Source of the DNA: Lichenostomus cassidix
Taxonomy: Eukaryota > Chordata > Aves > Passeriformes > Meliphagidae
Assembly (NCBI GenBank): GCA_008360975.2
Contig: CM039192.1
Coordinates: forward strand, 11,633,694 to 11,697,693
Direction of reading: 5' to 3'
DNA: 64,000 nucleotides
Shown here: in pieces, positions 49,636 through 61,520 of the stretch
Position numbering within the stretch: position 1 is the first letter of the stretch
Layout: every line of letters starts with the position of its first letter
The notes under the pieces: model-generated
The model's database searches: none
What the model saw: only the letters and a program-made list of their open reading frames with translations
Told to the model about the DNA's origin: nothing
Position numbers and translations under genes: made by a program

Positions 49636-52600
49636 TGGGAAGAATCCTTGCTGAGGATGTCTCATTTCCAACATTGGTGCCCAAGCTTAGAGAGCACAAT
49701 TCACTTCAGTGACTGTTTTGTGCAGCCACAGCTGAGCTGGGTGACAGGTTCACACCAAAAATATGTTTCAGGATCAGGAGAAAGGGGAGTGAGAGTAGCA
49801 CAGTGCTTTGCTTTGAGGTGCTTGAATAAAAGTGATCACAATATAGATCACAATAACATCTTACAAAGTACAATACTTTTGCTGTATTTATTGAATTAAT
49901 AATAGTGGTTTGTAGGATAGCAAATGGATTTAATTCTTCCTTCCCCCACTCCACAAGTAGTGATTGATGCATTGTTTGCCATTAAATTTAGCCCATATAT
50001 AATATTTTAAGATTGGGTCCCTAAAGGAATAATTTTGTAATTCCACATCTGTGTAAATAAAAAATACATGTATATATATTTACACACACAAAACCCTAAT
50101 TTTCATTTTAATTTATACTAAGACAGGTCCCACTGGAGCTGTAAAGTGAAGTTGGTTTGGTCCTGAGTGCTTATTGGAAAAAAAACCCAAACATTTTTTG
50201 TGAGAGCCTAGTCTATTCAGTGGGATTTTGCATATGATTAAAATTTCACCCATGCCATAGCAAAAATGGCTTTGATATGAAAAAGAATCAGGCATATACA
50301 GTTAAAATGTATTTACTTGTATTATTAGACTGACCTTTGGCATAATAATATTTCAGTTCTGCTGAATTGCTGTATCTCTAAACAGAATTTTTTTAACCAT
50401 TTGGAGAAAATTGCAAGGTTCTTCTCCATGGCACTGACTGTATCGTTCTACCAGGATGTCTTCTTTTGTCCTAAAAACAATAACTTAGTGTAAGTAGTAT
50501 TTTTTAGGTTTACTAATCAGACAGACTAATTGTATCTTTGAATCTGGGTCAACCTGCTCTTGCTTATTATAATTTGGCTCCAAATCACCCCCCAAAAAGA
50601 GGAACATTTGCAAATAATTTAGGGTCAGAAGCACTCTTATATAAACACTACAAGAATTTCTGAAAGGCCCAACAAAAACTCTATAATTTTGAATCCAAAT
50701 ATGTAATATATTTTGTAAAAGGAATGTATTGCTTTTCTTAAACCTTGGAGTGAACTGGAATGTGTGTGTGTCTCCAGGTGAACACATAAAAGGATTGGAT
50801 AAATAGTTAGGGTTTGGGTCTTTCCTTTATTTACAAAGCTGAAACTGTCTAGACAGGGCACTTTTCCTGATTCAGTCTACCAACTAAACTTAGAAACACC
50901 ATACTAATATTCAATTTTAGCTTCGTCACCGTGTCTGTACAATCCCTGCTTAGATTGCTAACCAGGGTGATTATTGCTTACTGAAACTGTTAATGTTTTG
51001 GTTGGATGTTTGTCTTCTCAAAAATGGACTGAAAGATTTTTCCCTGTAGGCTACTGAATTTTCATTGCATGTTAACTGTTTAGTTTATTTTTCAGCTCCA
51101 CCATCATCCAGCAGTGAGAGAAAGCAGCTGCCACAGGAAAAAAAAAAATTTCAAATTTCTCATGGAGACTTAGAAGTTGACTTGATCCCTGGAGTATTTT
51201 TTATCTCGCAGGAGGACATTTCTTTACAAACTGATGTCTGAAAGGGCCTATACCTTCTGGCAGCACCAGGCAGCTGCTCTCAGGAAGCAGGAACTTTGTA
51301 GGATCAACATAGGAAAGTTTCAAAATAAGTTTGAGAAATATCTGTTCTTCTCAGCAGTTTGGACCTTCAATCACAGTTGCATGAACTAATATTTTCCTCC
51401 AGGTTGAAGGATGGTTTTATCATCCACCTGCACAAAGTGCTTTAGTAACACAAACTAAACTGGTTGTTATCAAGAAGGCAAAAGAAAGTCCAAAATTATG
51501 CCCACAGTTTCACGTATGTCCTCTAGATAAGGAAAGGTCTTGAGAAAATGTGTTTTGCCATAAATTATTCCTTCTAAGGGGAAAAGAATATTGAAAGGTT
51601 TTTTTTGACAAGTACAATATAAGAGATTAGTTCATTTGAGTAGAGAGAGTGCTTAAAAATGCAGCTGCGTGCAGATTTCTTAAGAAACTACAACTGACAA
51701 TTGAAGAGGAAACCTAAAACAAGATTACAAAAATTAATCAGTTGGCACAGAACGGCTGACATTAATGTGTGTACTTCTTTGTTTTGAAACTAGACTGTGG
51801 AGGAGTTTTCTTATACGGAAAATTTCATCTACTTGTACTTGTCTCCTCACATAGTCAAATATTTTGTGAGACAGATCAAAAACCCTCTTTGACAAGCTCA
51901 TTCCCACGCTTCTCCTTTTTAACCTGTTTTTTTCTTTTATTGGGTTTCTCCTCTTTTCCTGGAGACTTGTTCAGATAAAGAAAACTTTGCTTGGAATCTA
52001 TTTCAGCAGCTCTACATCTCTTGGGCTATCAGTATTTACTGAAATATGGAAATGGAATTTAAAAAAATATCAAGGGATGGAATAAAGTGAGTTCCACCAG
52101 ACTGTTAGAGGACTTTGGGAGTATGGAAAGAGTTTTGAGATTGGCATTGGTCAAGGCAGTCACGAGAAGCAGGTTCCTTGGTGAGCTCTTGCTGTATAAA
52201 CTCTGAGCTCTACCCTGAAATGTTATCAGAGATTTCTCTCATACTCAAGATTCTATTTTTTTACATTACAAAGAATGCAATATTTCATAGAAAAGCTTTG
52301 GTCACAATACAAAAAATGTAAAGTGACTGGGTGTGTGTAATTTTCCTTCCACAAGAGAATAAAGCATAGTTATATAATTGAGCATACAGTTTGAATGGGT
52401 AGACTTTCTCAGTTAAACACTAGGATATATGAAGAGATATGCAAAGGGCCAACATGCTGTCTGCTTTATGGGGTGTTGTGATAATTGATAATAGTTACAT
52501 AGAAAGAGTGCAGGGAGTTGGAAGACTGCAGTAATTAATGTGCACCCTGTGCAGCACCCATCACTCAGGGTTGCGTATTTATGAAATTTACTTTGAATGT

Positions 52601-52944
52601 TGTTTTTTTCTATCCACCTTTGCATTTACAGAATTTTTTTCATGCAGTGATCTCAAGGAACTCCTTTTGGAGCTTTACTCATGCTGATCAGGTTCTGACA
52701 AGGGGCACACTTGCAGCTGGCAGGTGAGGCATCACCAGGTGAATACTGGTGCCCACTGAGCAGCCCACAGAACTCAAAGTAACCTGCAGTGCAATGCAAT
52801 CAGTGTGATTTCACTGATCAAGAAAGACTCCAAACAGTTCTCTCATTCTTCAGAATGGATGCCTTCTAAAAAATGTTGGAATTTGTAGAATAATTCTAGT
52901 TTCTTTTCTCATGTTTTTTTTCCCGTCCTAGACCTAAAATTCAC

Positions 52945-53134
52945 TGAAAGGGTTGCAAACATGGGACAGTTTGCCCAGGAATGTGGTGGAGTCACCATCC
53001 CTGGAGGTATTTAAAAAACATGTAGATGTGGCACTTAGGGTCATGGTTTAGTAGTGGACTTAGCAGTACTGGAATAGTGGTTGGGCTTGATAATCTTAGA
53101 CATCTTGTCCAAACTAAAAGATTCTGTGGTTCCA
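52945..53134 (+). mobile_element. CR1 LINE 3' end
   Basis: Blocks in CR1 order on the + strand: ATGGGACAGTTTGCCCAGG, GTGGTGGAGTCACCATCCCT, GGAGGTATTTAAAAAACATG, TAGATGTGGCACTTAGGGTC, ATGGTTTAGTAGTGGACTTA, TGGTTGGGCTTGATAATCTT, then a decayed GTCTTTTCCAACC-type block and GATTCTGTGG. This is the last part of ORF2 and the 3' UTR of CR1, 5'-truncated to about 190 bases. It shares the TAGATGTGGCACTT and GTTTAGT blocks with the copy at 21.4 kb, so both probably belong to one subfamily, distinct from the 27.3 kb copy. It has no coding capacity. Confidence 0.9.
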
Positions 53135-53548
53135 ATTCAGCCACTGTTGCTTCTCTTTCATTGACACTAAAGTTATGCACCCCTGTTTGTGAACATATTG
53201 ACAAATTGTGTCATTTTATGGTTGGATTTTAATTGTCCTGCTTGGTTGCTAATGGTATTTAAATGAATTAGAAAAAACTGAGTTCATGAGCTTGGTTTGA
53301 TATATTCCATGAAGCAGAGTTTGATGCATTATAATTTATGCATCTGCACTGTGTAAATGGCCATTTTGTAAAGAAGTAAATATGTATGGGACATGTATAA
53401 ACTCTTCTTTTGGACGAGCCTTATCAGTACATTCATGGCCCCATTTTGAAAATAAACACCTGGATTATCATGAGTACTTATTATAAACTGTAGTGATTTG
53501 AGACAGAAAACTATTTATATCATAACCAGAGGCTGCTGTTGTTTTTAA

Positions 53549-53590
53549 ACAAAGCTCCCATTGATTTCAGTGGAGTTCCAAATTTTAAAA
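53549..53590 (+). repeat. Old amniote retroposon scrap
   Basis: AAGCTCCCATTGATTTCAGT followed by GGAGTTCC is a near match to the CTCCCATTGACTTCAATGGGAGTT-type block that recurs in old dispersed repeats of sauropsid genomes. Too short to assign a family. Confidence 0.4.
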
Positions 53591-54098
53591 TATCATTTTT
53601 CTGCCCTATTATGGCTATTTATTGTCTTTAGGAACTCAGAAGTTTCACCAAGTGATTCAAAGTCAAAGCAGATAAATATTCATGGAAAATGTGTCTCAGT
53701 TGTAAAGAATTTCTTTTAAAAATTACCTTGTATATTTGAGTTTCAAAATACCAAATACAATAAGCTAATGAAAATATTTCTTTTATAGGTATGTTTTGAA
53801 TTAATTCTGTAATTCCTTTGAGGCTAGGCATGAGTGAATGTAAAGTTCAGACAGAAGACACACTCTTCTTCTCTGATCCAATTTCAGACTCTCTGCCCAA
53901 CTGGCCTTTCATTCCCAGGCACAGATAATGAAAAGGGAGCACAATGTAGAGGGGAATGGCTGAAGTGAGCCACGCATCATAGTGATGAGGTATGCCTTTT
54001 CCTCCAAAGCCTTTTTTCTCTAAGGGGCAAAATAATCTGGTGATTACACAATAGTGTCGTCTTTGACATAGGGTTGTTTTAAGCTCTTGTGATCATGT

Positions 54099-54144
54099 TC
54101 ATCTCTTCTTTCTCTTTTCCTTTTGTTTTTTTTTTACTTTTTAC
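54099..54144. repeat. Pyrimidine tract
   Basis: TTCATCTCTTCTTTCTC and T-rich sequence continue for about 45 bases, ending in a T10 run. A polypyrimidine tract before an AG is a splice-acceptor ingredient, but no plausible exon follows. Confidence 0.75.
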
Positions 54145-54956
54145 CTATGTATGCAGCAGTGTGGATCTGTGTTTTTCACCCCAAACTATTATTCTCATTT
54201 GCTTTTAACATAAGGGAATCTGGGTTTCTTTAAAGAGAAGCCTCTGCTGATAGAATCTCAAAATGGCATAAATCTGTCAGTTGTATCAGCTCCTCTTTCT
54301 ATGGTACAGTGTGCATAGAGCAAATGCAGAAGTAGCACAGTTTTCCTCAAAGCCTGGAAAAAATATTTCTGGGAGCTTTGGTTTCTGTAGTTCTCCCACC
54401 TAATATCTCCTTCCAAGTTTTGATTATTGCACTGTGATAGGCTGCTTAGAAAAACCCTCGACAGATAAGATAGATCTAATTTCTAACCCTGACATCTCTG
54501 CCACCCATTCATTACTCTCTTTTACATTTCTTGCTATGCCCTGTAAAAGCAAATGTGTCACTTACATCTGCAATCTCTATAAGATTGGGAAAATAGTTGT
54601 ATATTAACATCAGAGCTTGTTAAAAGTGGAGTAAATTGTGTACAGCTCAGAATGTCCTCACTTCAGGTGAATAATCAACCTGGCAGGAGAGGATTGTTCT
54701 ACACATTTGTCAGTGAGTGCAGGCAAGTGGTGTCTGTTCCTCGTGCTGTTGTTTGTTTTAAACACTTATTTCATAGCCATTGTGTGAAAAGGTGTCCTTT
54801 GCCTCTTCAGCCAGCTTAGGGAATGTTTGACATCAAGCAGCGTTTGTTTTATAATGTAAAAACTGTGTGTCCCTGCACTTTTGCTCCACTGCTATTCTCC
54901 ACAGTGACTCTCAGTGGGTAACTCACAAATGTACAAGAATGTTCAGAACACATTTT

Positions 54957-55025
54957 GAAGGAAGAAGAGAACGAGAGAGAGGGGGGAGAGAGAGAGGAAA
55001 AAAAAAAGGAGAATAGAAAGAGCGA
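54957..55025. repeat. GA-rich low-complexity tract
   Basis: GAAGGAAGAAGAGAACGAGA, then GA/GGGG and GAGAGAGAGG, then A10 and AGAATAGAAAGAGCGA. Purine tract on the + strand with two CpGs. Confidence 0.9.
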
Positions 55026-55188
55026 CTCATCTAAAGTTACGCCATCATCTTTAACAGCTGTGCACATATTAAAGGAAGTAATGGGGGAGTGAAGGTACTG
55101 CATATTTCAAAGCTGAACTGTTGCAGTAACAATAAGAAAGGGGGGATGTTGTACAGAGTTAGCCAAGTGTTTGAAGTACATTACCGTA

Positions 55189-55760
55189 AGCCAAACCAAT
55201 GAAGTGGACAAGATTTCTAGCATGCTGCAGTGGTGCCTCTGCGTACTTAATAACAGATGTTTGGTCTCTCTAGGCAGATAATTGTCCTGCTGTAAGGTTG
55301 GCTTGACCTGTGTGAGCAATACTGTGTACAGCACTGAAGCAGTAACAAATGATCATAGCTTTTCTCGTTTTACTGGTAGAATGCTTAGCCACGCTTCCTT
55401 TTAAGCACATAATTACTCCAAAGCAACTGGAGCCCATACATCCTCCTTGCCTAATGGCTCTGAAGCCATTTTGCTATAATTTATGGGGACAGGGTTCAAA
55501 GTTTTAATAATATTTGGATAATATCATTGCCAAAATGTCTTTGAGCTGTGATGAATAGAATGAGAGTGGGCACATTTTGATTCTGTGCATGACAGTGCGA
55601 GTGTTAACAGCACCATACTTTGTTCAACCTTTATGGAAACATTCACGAGCCAATTTGCTCATGAATTGTAGATATGAGCATGAAGAATTATAAACAGCAG
55701 TGGAAAACATACAGGGTTGCTTGTTCATAAGGCACTGTCCTGTTAGTGGCTCTTCTTTAT
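55189..55760. promoter_or_regulatory. Candidate conserved non-coding element cluster
   Basis: Nearly 600 bases of complex unique sequence with several kept CpGs (about 55241, 55363, 55394, 55598, 55645). It contains the inverted repeat AATGGCT-CTGA-AGCCATT (55453-55470), AGCACATAATTACTCC, GCTATAATTTATGGGG, GGGTTCAAAGTTTTAATAAT and CATTCACGAGCC. Homeodomain, TCF-like (TTCAAAG) and MEF2/HOX-like AT cores are dense. The minus-strand frame at 55107-55334 has no domain. I rate this among the best regulatory candidates of the window, on texture only. Confidence 0.4.
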
Positions 55761-58700
55761 GCAGATAAATGAATTGCAGAGAATACAAAAATGGTTTAAA
55801 TAAACCCTTAGCAGATAATGTATTAGCACATCAACATAAAATACGCATGCACTGTGGCATGCTTTTGGATATTTATGTTTATACTCTCTGCTCAAGTGGC
55901 TCACTGATTTTTTGGCTTCGTATCATTCACCTAATAATTTCAGCATCCTAACTGCACCTCTGGGTATGTTTATCTGACAATCCAAGCTGTTCTTTGCTTT
56001 ATGTGGCTTGCTGAAATTGGCTTACCAATTTGCTCTGCAAGTCGCTCCAGTGCATGATAGGTTAATGGTGTTAATCAAAGCTAAATAAGAGTAGATATGA
56101 TCCTTTCAGTGCAGTCACAGAGCAGCCCAGAGCAGGAGGTGCAAGCACACCTGGTGGGGAGGTGGCATGAGACCACAAAATCACACCAAAATAATGTATC
56201 CCTAAAGATAATGTACAACTTGATCTTCATCCAGAGCCTACCACAATCTGTAGGAGTCCCTACTGATTTCAGTCAGATTTAGACCAGATGCATAAAATTC
56301 TTCATCCTTTGGCTAAGAATATTTTTTCCAGTTTGTTTGGTAGAATATGAAACTTACCATGAACAAACTGTGGCTAAATTCTGTAGATAATTCATCAGTG
56401 AGAGGTTAAGGATTTGTTAGACAAAGAGCACAAGTATTTTTCATTACACAAATGACATAAAAATGCTGACTTGTCCAGGCATGACAGCTGCCCTCATGAT
56501 AAATGAAAAAAAAAAACAAAACCAAACAAATATGAACAAGACTTGCTTTAAATGTTCCCAACAGTGATGGTAGCTAGAAACAATTTAATAAATATTCTCT
56601 GTTTAATTCCATTCAATGATATTCAAGCAATGCTTCATTTAATCAAAGGGGTGTTTGATTACAGAAATAATCAGCTGACACAGTCCCAATTCACTCTGGC
56701 CACTAAGTATGCATGTAGATGGCTAGATGTGACATATGTGAAGGTTGGCAATTATTTCTGAAAAACTGCTAGGATGGCCTTAATTGCAATGGTCTGATTT
56801 TGTATTTGATAGCCTTACTTGGAAACCTTAATGCTTATTATGAAATTTTAATGTTAATTTCTTGAAGATTCTTTTAAATATAAGCCTTAATTGTCTTGGG
56901 TAAATAGGGGTTTTTTTTCCTCAATGGGTTGAACAGAGCTCACCAACTAAAATTATTTCTTCTGGTTATGCTGAGGTCTAAAGACATCATGAACTTACAT
57001 GTCTGAAAAAAACCCAGAATTAATATATGTGGGATTTAATTAATTTTTTGTTTTTCAACAATATCATGTACTCATAGAAATGGGATTGGTAACTCCTCTG
57101 GTTATCTTAAAATAATATCTGGACTATTTTACTTCTGTATTAAGCTGTTGACTAAGTCTTTAAAAACAGGTATATTTCAATATTGGCTTATCACTAGAAG
57201 ATGAAATATATACTTTATTCTTCCTCCTCCTTATTCTTTTTCTCCTTCAACTACAAAGCGAGTCTGGAAACCTTCAGCCTCAGAAGTTAAAAATACAACA
57301 TCTCTGTATTTTTCTTAATTGTTTTCTGGAAAATCTATGATCTCTAAGGATGAATTGAGAGACAGGAATGATAAAGGCAGAGATAGTTTTACATTTTGAA
57401 CAATTCCAACAAGGGGCTGAATATTCAACAACTGATAGGCCAAATAACAAGTTGTTAACTTCACAATGCACAGTCACGGAGTACATATGTGTCACTTTGA
57501 GCAAAGATTGAAAAGACGTTAGAATTAGAGATTTAACAGCCAGTTTTGATTAAATCAAAACAATCAGAGTAGTTACATTTGCAACAGAATTAGGTTTAAA
57601 AAATCCAGACTCAGAATACCTTGCCAGACCTCTCATTTCAATCTTATTCAAGGATAAATTTTTCAGGTGATACCTCTGAAAAATATATGTTGCAGAATAT
57701 TTGAGGACTCTTCTGGCAAACAACAATGTATGTTAAACTATTTTGCCTCCTGTCTGTGACTTGGAACAGTCAGTAGAGTCAGAGAAATGCTGCTGCTTGC
57801 TTTGTTGTTGAGAGAATTCCATCATATTTAAGTGAGGTAATAGGAAATCCTGATTTTTGAGGTTAGACTTGATGGTTATGCTCAGTGGATTAAAAAAGGA
57901 ACACAGATAAAGCCATATTGTCCATCTCTATAAACTGAAAATATCTAGGTTGAAACCAGTAGAAACCAGCTCTGTCTCTTTTTCTCCTTTCATTAATTCA
58001 CATACAGTTTGTCAGCACTTGCTTTGATCAAAAATGTCCACTCCTCATATACACCACAAAGCACAGGGTTCTGCAGAGTATGGCAAATAGAGGATGTGGC
58101 AATGTAGGACCCTGAAAGCCTCAGAAATTGCATTACAGCCTGGGAAAAGGTTGGGTTTATGCACAATAACTGTCATTCCTATCTATAGTTGGAGAATGGT
58201 ATTTCCAACTGATTTGCACCCCTGGACCCTGTGCATTATCACTCTTTGGAGAACTGCTGATATCTGTTTCCAAATCACACCTTGGAATGGCCCAGAGATG
58301 CACTTTGATATCATCACATCTAGAGAAGTTAACTCCTTCATGGATGTGACACCAACCCTTTACTCTTCAATCTGTGCTGCTCCAGCCAGGAAAGGTGCAC
58401 TCCAACCCCACAGAGATCTCTTGGCACATGCAGCAAATAAAAGCCCTGAGAGAAGTCCCTAGAGTGCAGAAGATGTGTCCATAACACTCCTCAAAAGGTG
58501 TTAATCACTAATTTAGCTCAGGAGCTCACAGAACTCAGTAGATTGTGGAGCAAATAATCCCAGCCCACCTTCCCAGAAGACAAGTGCATGCTACTATCCC
58601 AGATCCCACAGAGTGTAGGGAAAGCTAATGAGGAATGCTTGGAAAACTCTCAGGAGCTCTGAGGATGTGACAGTTTTAGACTCACATTCAAAGTCTACTT

Positions 58701-59209
58701 AAAACTGCCATGCCCAAGAAAATTTGGGTTGAAATCTTATGAGAATGGTAATTCTTACTAAATGTCTGAATGCTGTCATTTTTTATTTGATAGAAAATGC
58801 ACCTAAATACAGCCATGATTCTCAGTGATTTCCCTCACTGGAGGATCCCAGCATCCCATGTGTTAAGCTGAAAGTTCTGCACTGTCAAACTTCTCTCCAG
58901 GCTTATTTATGAAATGGCAACCTAATTTGACAAGCATGAGCACACTGAAGATTTTCCCAAAACAGTACACAAAAAATCAAGGTGGGGGGTTTTTTTATGT
59001 GTTACCATTCATCTTTTTTCATCTTCCCATTAGGCTTCACTTCTACCCCAAAAACTTGGTGCTGTAAGTTGATGGCAGAGGGAAATCCTCAAAGATTTAC
59101 ACTGTTTAGAGATAAAAGATGTTGAACATTTGGGAAGACCACAAAGTATTCTCGTTTAACCTTAGTTAAAATTAGGCTGCTCTGCCTACTTCTAAATAGT
59201 TCTCCTCTC
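55761..59209. other. Non-coding stretch, no gene seen
   Basis: AT-rich unique DNA. It contains an A-rich tract (about 56506-56525), an old-repeat scrap at 56233-56296, a pyrimidine tract at about 57213-57249 and a G/T run at 58981-58997. The 122-codon + frame at 58094-58462 has no domain and no flanking splice evidence that I trust. Confidence 0.6.
56233..56296 (+). repeat. Old amniote retroposon scrap
   Basis: GAGTCCCTACTGATTTCAGT followed by CAGATTTAGACCAGATGCAT resembles the GAGTCTTTCCATTGACTTCAGTGGGCTTTGGATCAGGCCC texture of an old dispersed amniote repeat. Diverged and short; family not claimed. Confidence 0.45.
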
Positions 59210-59720
59210 CAGGTATACTTCAAATTCCTGCTTATCACCTCGCTGTGCAGCAGAATGCGCAGTGACCTGCTTCCTCTAATTGCATGGGAGCTCTATTCGA
59301 TCGGCCTGTCCTTTAATTTAGCTCTCCCACCTAGAACAATGGGTGATTAACACAAGTCAAAACAAGAGCAGAGAGAAAGAAGGCAGCACAAGCCGCCTTG
59401 GTGCAGCTGCTCGGCTGCAATGTTTGCCTGCTGTGTAGCAGCATGTTCCGGTCACTGCCAAGCCTTGATCTCCTCTCGCTGTGTCACTACTCCAAGGATC
59501 CATCCTTTAACAGCGCACAGCACACAATCAGACATTGTTGGGCAACTTCGGTGTCACTTCTAAGCAATACAGATTCTGCGACTTGAAACAAAAGTGAATT
59601 AAACAGAAATACACACACGATGTTAAGTATTGTTTTTTGGGTTTCGTTTTGTGTTAAGATTGCTGTCTCGGTTGCCACCAGTGCACTTATTTCCTTTAAG
59701 TTATTGAAACGCTTGCAGCC
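59210..59720. promoter_or_regulatory. Candidate enhancer-like element with retained CpGs
   Basis: The 370 bases from 59221 to 59590 keep about eleven CpGs, far more than the flanking DNA, yet G and C are not high enough for a classic CpG island promoter. Intact motif cores include CTAATTGCATGG (homeodomain), AGAACAATGGG (SOX), GGGTGATTAACAC (homeodomain), TGCAGCTGC (E-box) and GACATTGTTGGG (SOX). The overlapping frames of 62-63 codons on either strand have non-ATG starts or no domain. I checked the GTAGCAGCATG word (59436-59446) against miR-15/16-type sequences and it does not match beyond the first eight or so bases. Confidence 0.4.
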
Positions 59721-60719
59721 TATTTGTCAGAAATTTCGTTTTTGAGGTTTTCTGTCTTTTTCATCTTGGTGCTTATGCCAGCATAATATTCCATCAAACT
59801 GTGCCTTACTCAGATCAGAATGTGTTTACAATCTTGTTTTAAGAGATTCGCACCTTGATCCTGGAAATTATCCTATAACTACGTATAATTCCTAGAAAGT
59901 TGTATTGATGCAGTTCATTTTGGTGCTGACCAAAGGTATATAATAGCAATCAAATGAAACTCAGTCATTTAAATTACTTTGAATCTGGCTCAGGAAAATG
60001 CATCTAAAGTATTAGCATTGATAGTGACCTTTTTAAAACAAAATGGAAAAAATATTACAGAGGGATGAAGCCATTAAGCTGTGCAGAATTTACTTTAAAA
60101 AGCTTATAAAATATAATTAAGAACAAGAACATTTAAGTTGCTGCAAACTACAAAAGGTTGTAAGCAGCTGTCTGGGTGCCTGTGCAGATCTCTGCATAGA
60201 CAACACGGTGCAGCCTGTCCCACAAACTTCACAATCCCAACCATGCACAGATTTAACTATTCACTCTACTGCACTTCTGAATAACAAAGATATTCAATCT
60301 ATCAGCAAGGACAGCCTGCTGCTTTTAAAGTATGCTGGGTAAATGCAATGGTTCTGCTTTCCAGTCTCTGAGAGCACATAGTGCTGCTTGCTCAGGCCCA
60401 AACCAAAGACCACTAAGGGCAGTATTTGTCTTTTCCTTGCATTAGGAATCTTTGCACCACACCCTTGATTTTTTGTCTCAAAACCTGACAGGCAATGTCA
60501 TATATACATAATATGCCTCCTTAAAAAAACCCCAAAACTCCTCCATCTCACCAGGTTTCTAAAAGGACAGGGTTACTTGATAGTCCCTGCTTAAAATGAG
60601 ACTCTGCATACCTGCTATGATTCAGTGTTTAGAAAACAAACAGATAGGGTTAGATCCAAACAAAGGATTCATTTTAATAGTAAACGTATTTAAGAGGGTG
60701 CCTGCCTAAATGTGAATTG
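59721..60719. other. Non-coding stretch, no gene seen
   Basis: AT-rich unique DNA with a few CpGs left near its left end. Nothing recognisable was found beyond short A/T runs. Confidence 0.55.
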
Positions 60720-60970
60720 TTTAGGGGATGGATTACCATTTTGCATACATTTTAGAGCTCTAAGAGAAGCCATTAAGGGATTAACACCTCCGATTTATGA
60801 AAATGCAAGGATGATAAAGAAACAATAGGGGTGACAACATTGTGTAAACGACATTGATTCATTTCAGAACAGGGCTGTTAACTGCTGGAAATGAAGAAAT
60901 AAATGGAACAATGGATAGATGCTTTTACCAGCTTGTCATTAATTAGCAGTGAGCACAATTCTTTTATTGT
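60720..60970. promoter_or_regulatory. Candidate conserved non-coding element
   Basis: Complex sequence with the perfect 12-base palindrome TTAGAGCTCTAA (60752-60763), octamer-like TTTTGCATAC, GAAACAATAGGGG and GGAACAATGG (SOX cores), and GTCATTAATTAGCAG (about 60936-60950, paired homeodomain cores). No coding frame. Regulatory role is inferred. Confidence 0.35.
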
Positions 60971-61199
60971 CCTTTTTGAAAAATACAAAATTGGTAGGAA
61001 AATACAAGCACTCAGCAAATAGATTACTCTGTGTCACTAGACTGACATCTGCATTTTCTTTCTTCTCTAATATATTTTGGTTTTCAAATGATATCGAACT
61101 TTTAGCCTGGCAGCAAGCCCAAATTTTGCTTCCTTTGAAATTCCTAAAAAGATGTGTTTTCATCCCTGAAACCTTCCTGCTTAATAAAAGCATAACAAA
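60971..61199. other. Non-coding spacer
   Basis: Two overlapping frames of about 85 codons, one on each strand, lie here without domains. No repeat recognised. Confidence 0.45.
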
Positions 61200-61520
61200 A
61201 GGCGTGATTTGAGAAAGGGTTAATAAATGTTAGTGAATCCCCTGTAACGCAGCTTGGAAGCACAAAACAACAGTTCAATGCACTATTCTGCTGACCTATT
61301 GCATCCGATCAACTGCGGTTTTATTTCTAGCAATGCCAGCAGGTGGGAACTGACAACATGTTTCTTTGGAATCGTAAAGAAAGATCGTCTCAGATGGAGA
61401 ATTAGCTGGAAGTAAGCGAGGTTGTTTGGCACAGATCTAAGCAGGGACAATGCTTGATTATGGCTATCACTCTCCAGCTGCTGTCAGAATGTTAAGTTTG
61501 CTTTCTTGAGGCCTGACATC
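61200..61520. promoter_or_regulatory. Candidate conserved non-coding element with RUNX and E-box cores
   Basis: At least seven CpGs are kept in 220 bases. TGCGGTT at 61314-61320 is a perfect RUNX core; GCAGGTGGG at about 61339-61347 contains a CAGGTG E-box; CCAGCTGCTG near 61474-61483 has a CAGCTG E-box; ATCCGATCAACTG and AATCGTAAAGAAAGATCG add complex CpG-bearing words. No frame or splice-bounded exon fits. Confidence 0.38.

Larger units (their letters stand above)
42863..52944. other. Non-coding stretch, no gene seen
   Basis: AT-rich unique DNA with short A-rich tracts (about 45095-45120, 47267-47286), a G run near 46041, an old-retroposon-like scrap at 45349-45400, a tandem repeat at 49575 and a regulatory-like patch at 46180-46500. 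A word pair TTTTAGGTGCCTAAGACC (about 44394-44410) resembles another old-repeat fragment. At 43800-43960 a homeodomain-rich run (AAATTGATTACAGCTGCAAT) looks complex. Frames reach about 125 codons without domains. Confidence 0.6.
53135..55188. other. Non-coding stretch, no gene seen
   Basis: AT-rich unique DNA. It includes an old-repeat-like scrap at 53549-53590, a pyrimidine tract at 54099-54144 and a GA-rich tract at 54957-55025. The segment 53340-53480 is complex, with retained CpG near 53415, and could be weakly conserved. No domain-bearing frame. Confidence 0.55.

Noticed and set aside
52748..52770. TGGTGCCCACTG as a retroviral primer-binding site
   Set aside because: Only the first bases fit, no LTR end lies next to it, and no retroviral coding motif is present in the window.
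54099..54180. Polypyrimidine tract as a splice acceptor
   Set aside because: AG follows, but the downstream frame is short and unconserved-looking; no matching donor.
58094..58462. 122-codon + frame
   Set aside because: No recognisable motif; composition like the flanks; start codon not ATG-supported by context.
59430..59452. miR-15/16-like word GTAGCAGCATG
   Set aside because: Matches only the first bases of that miRNA family; no pairing arm found nearby.
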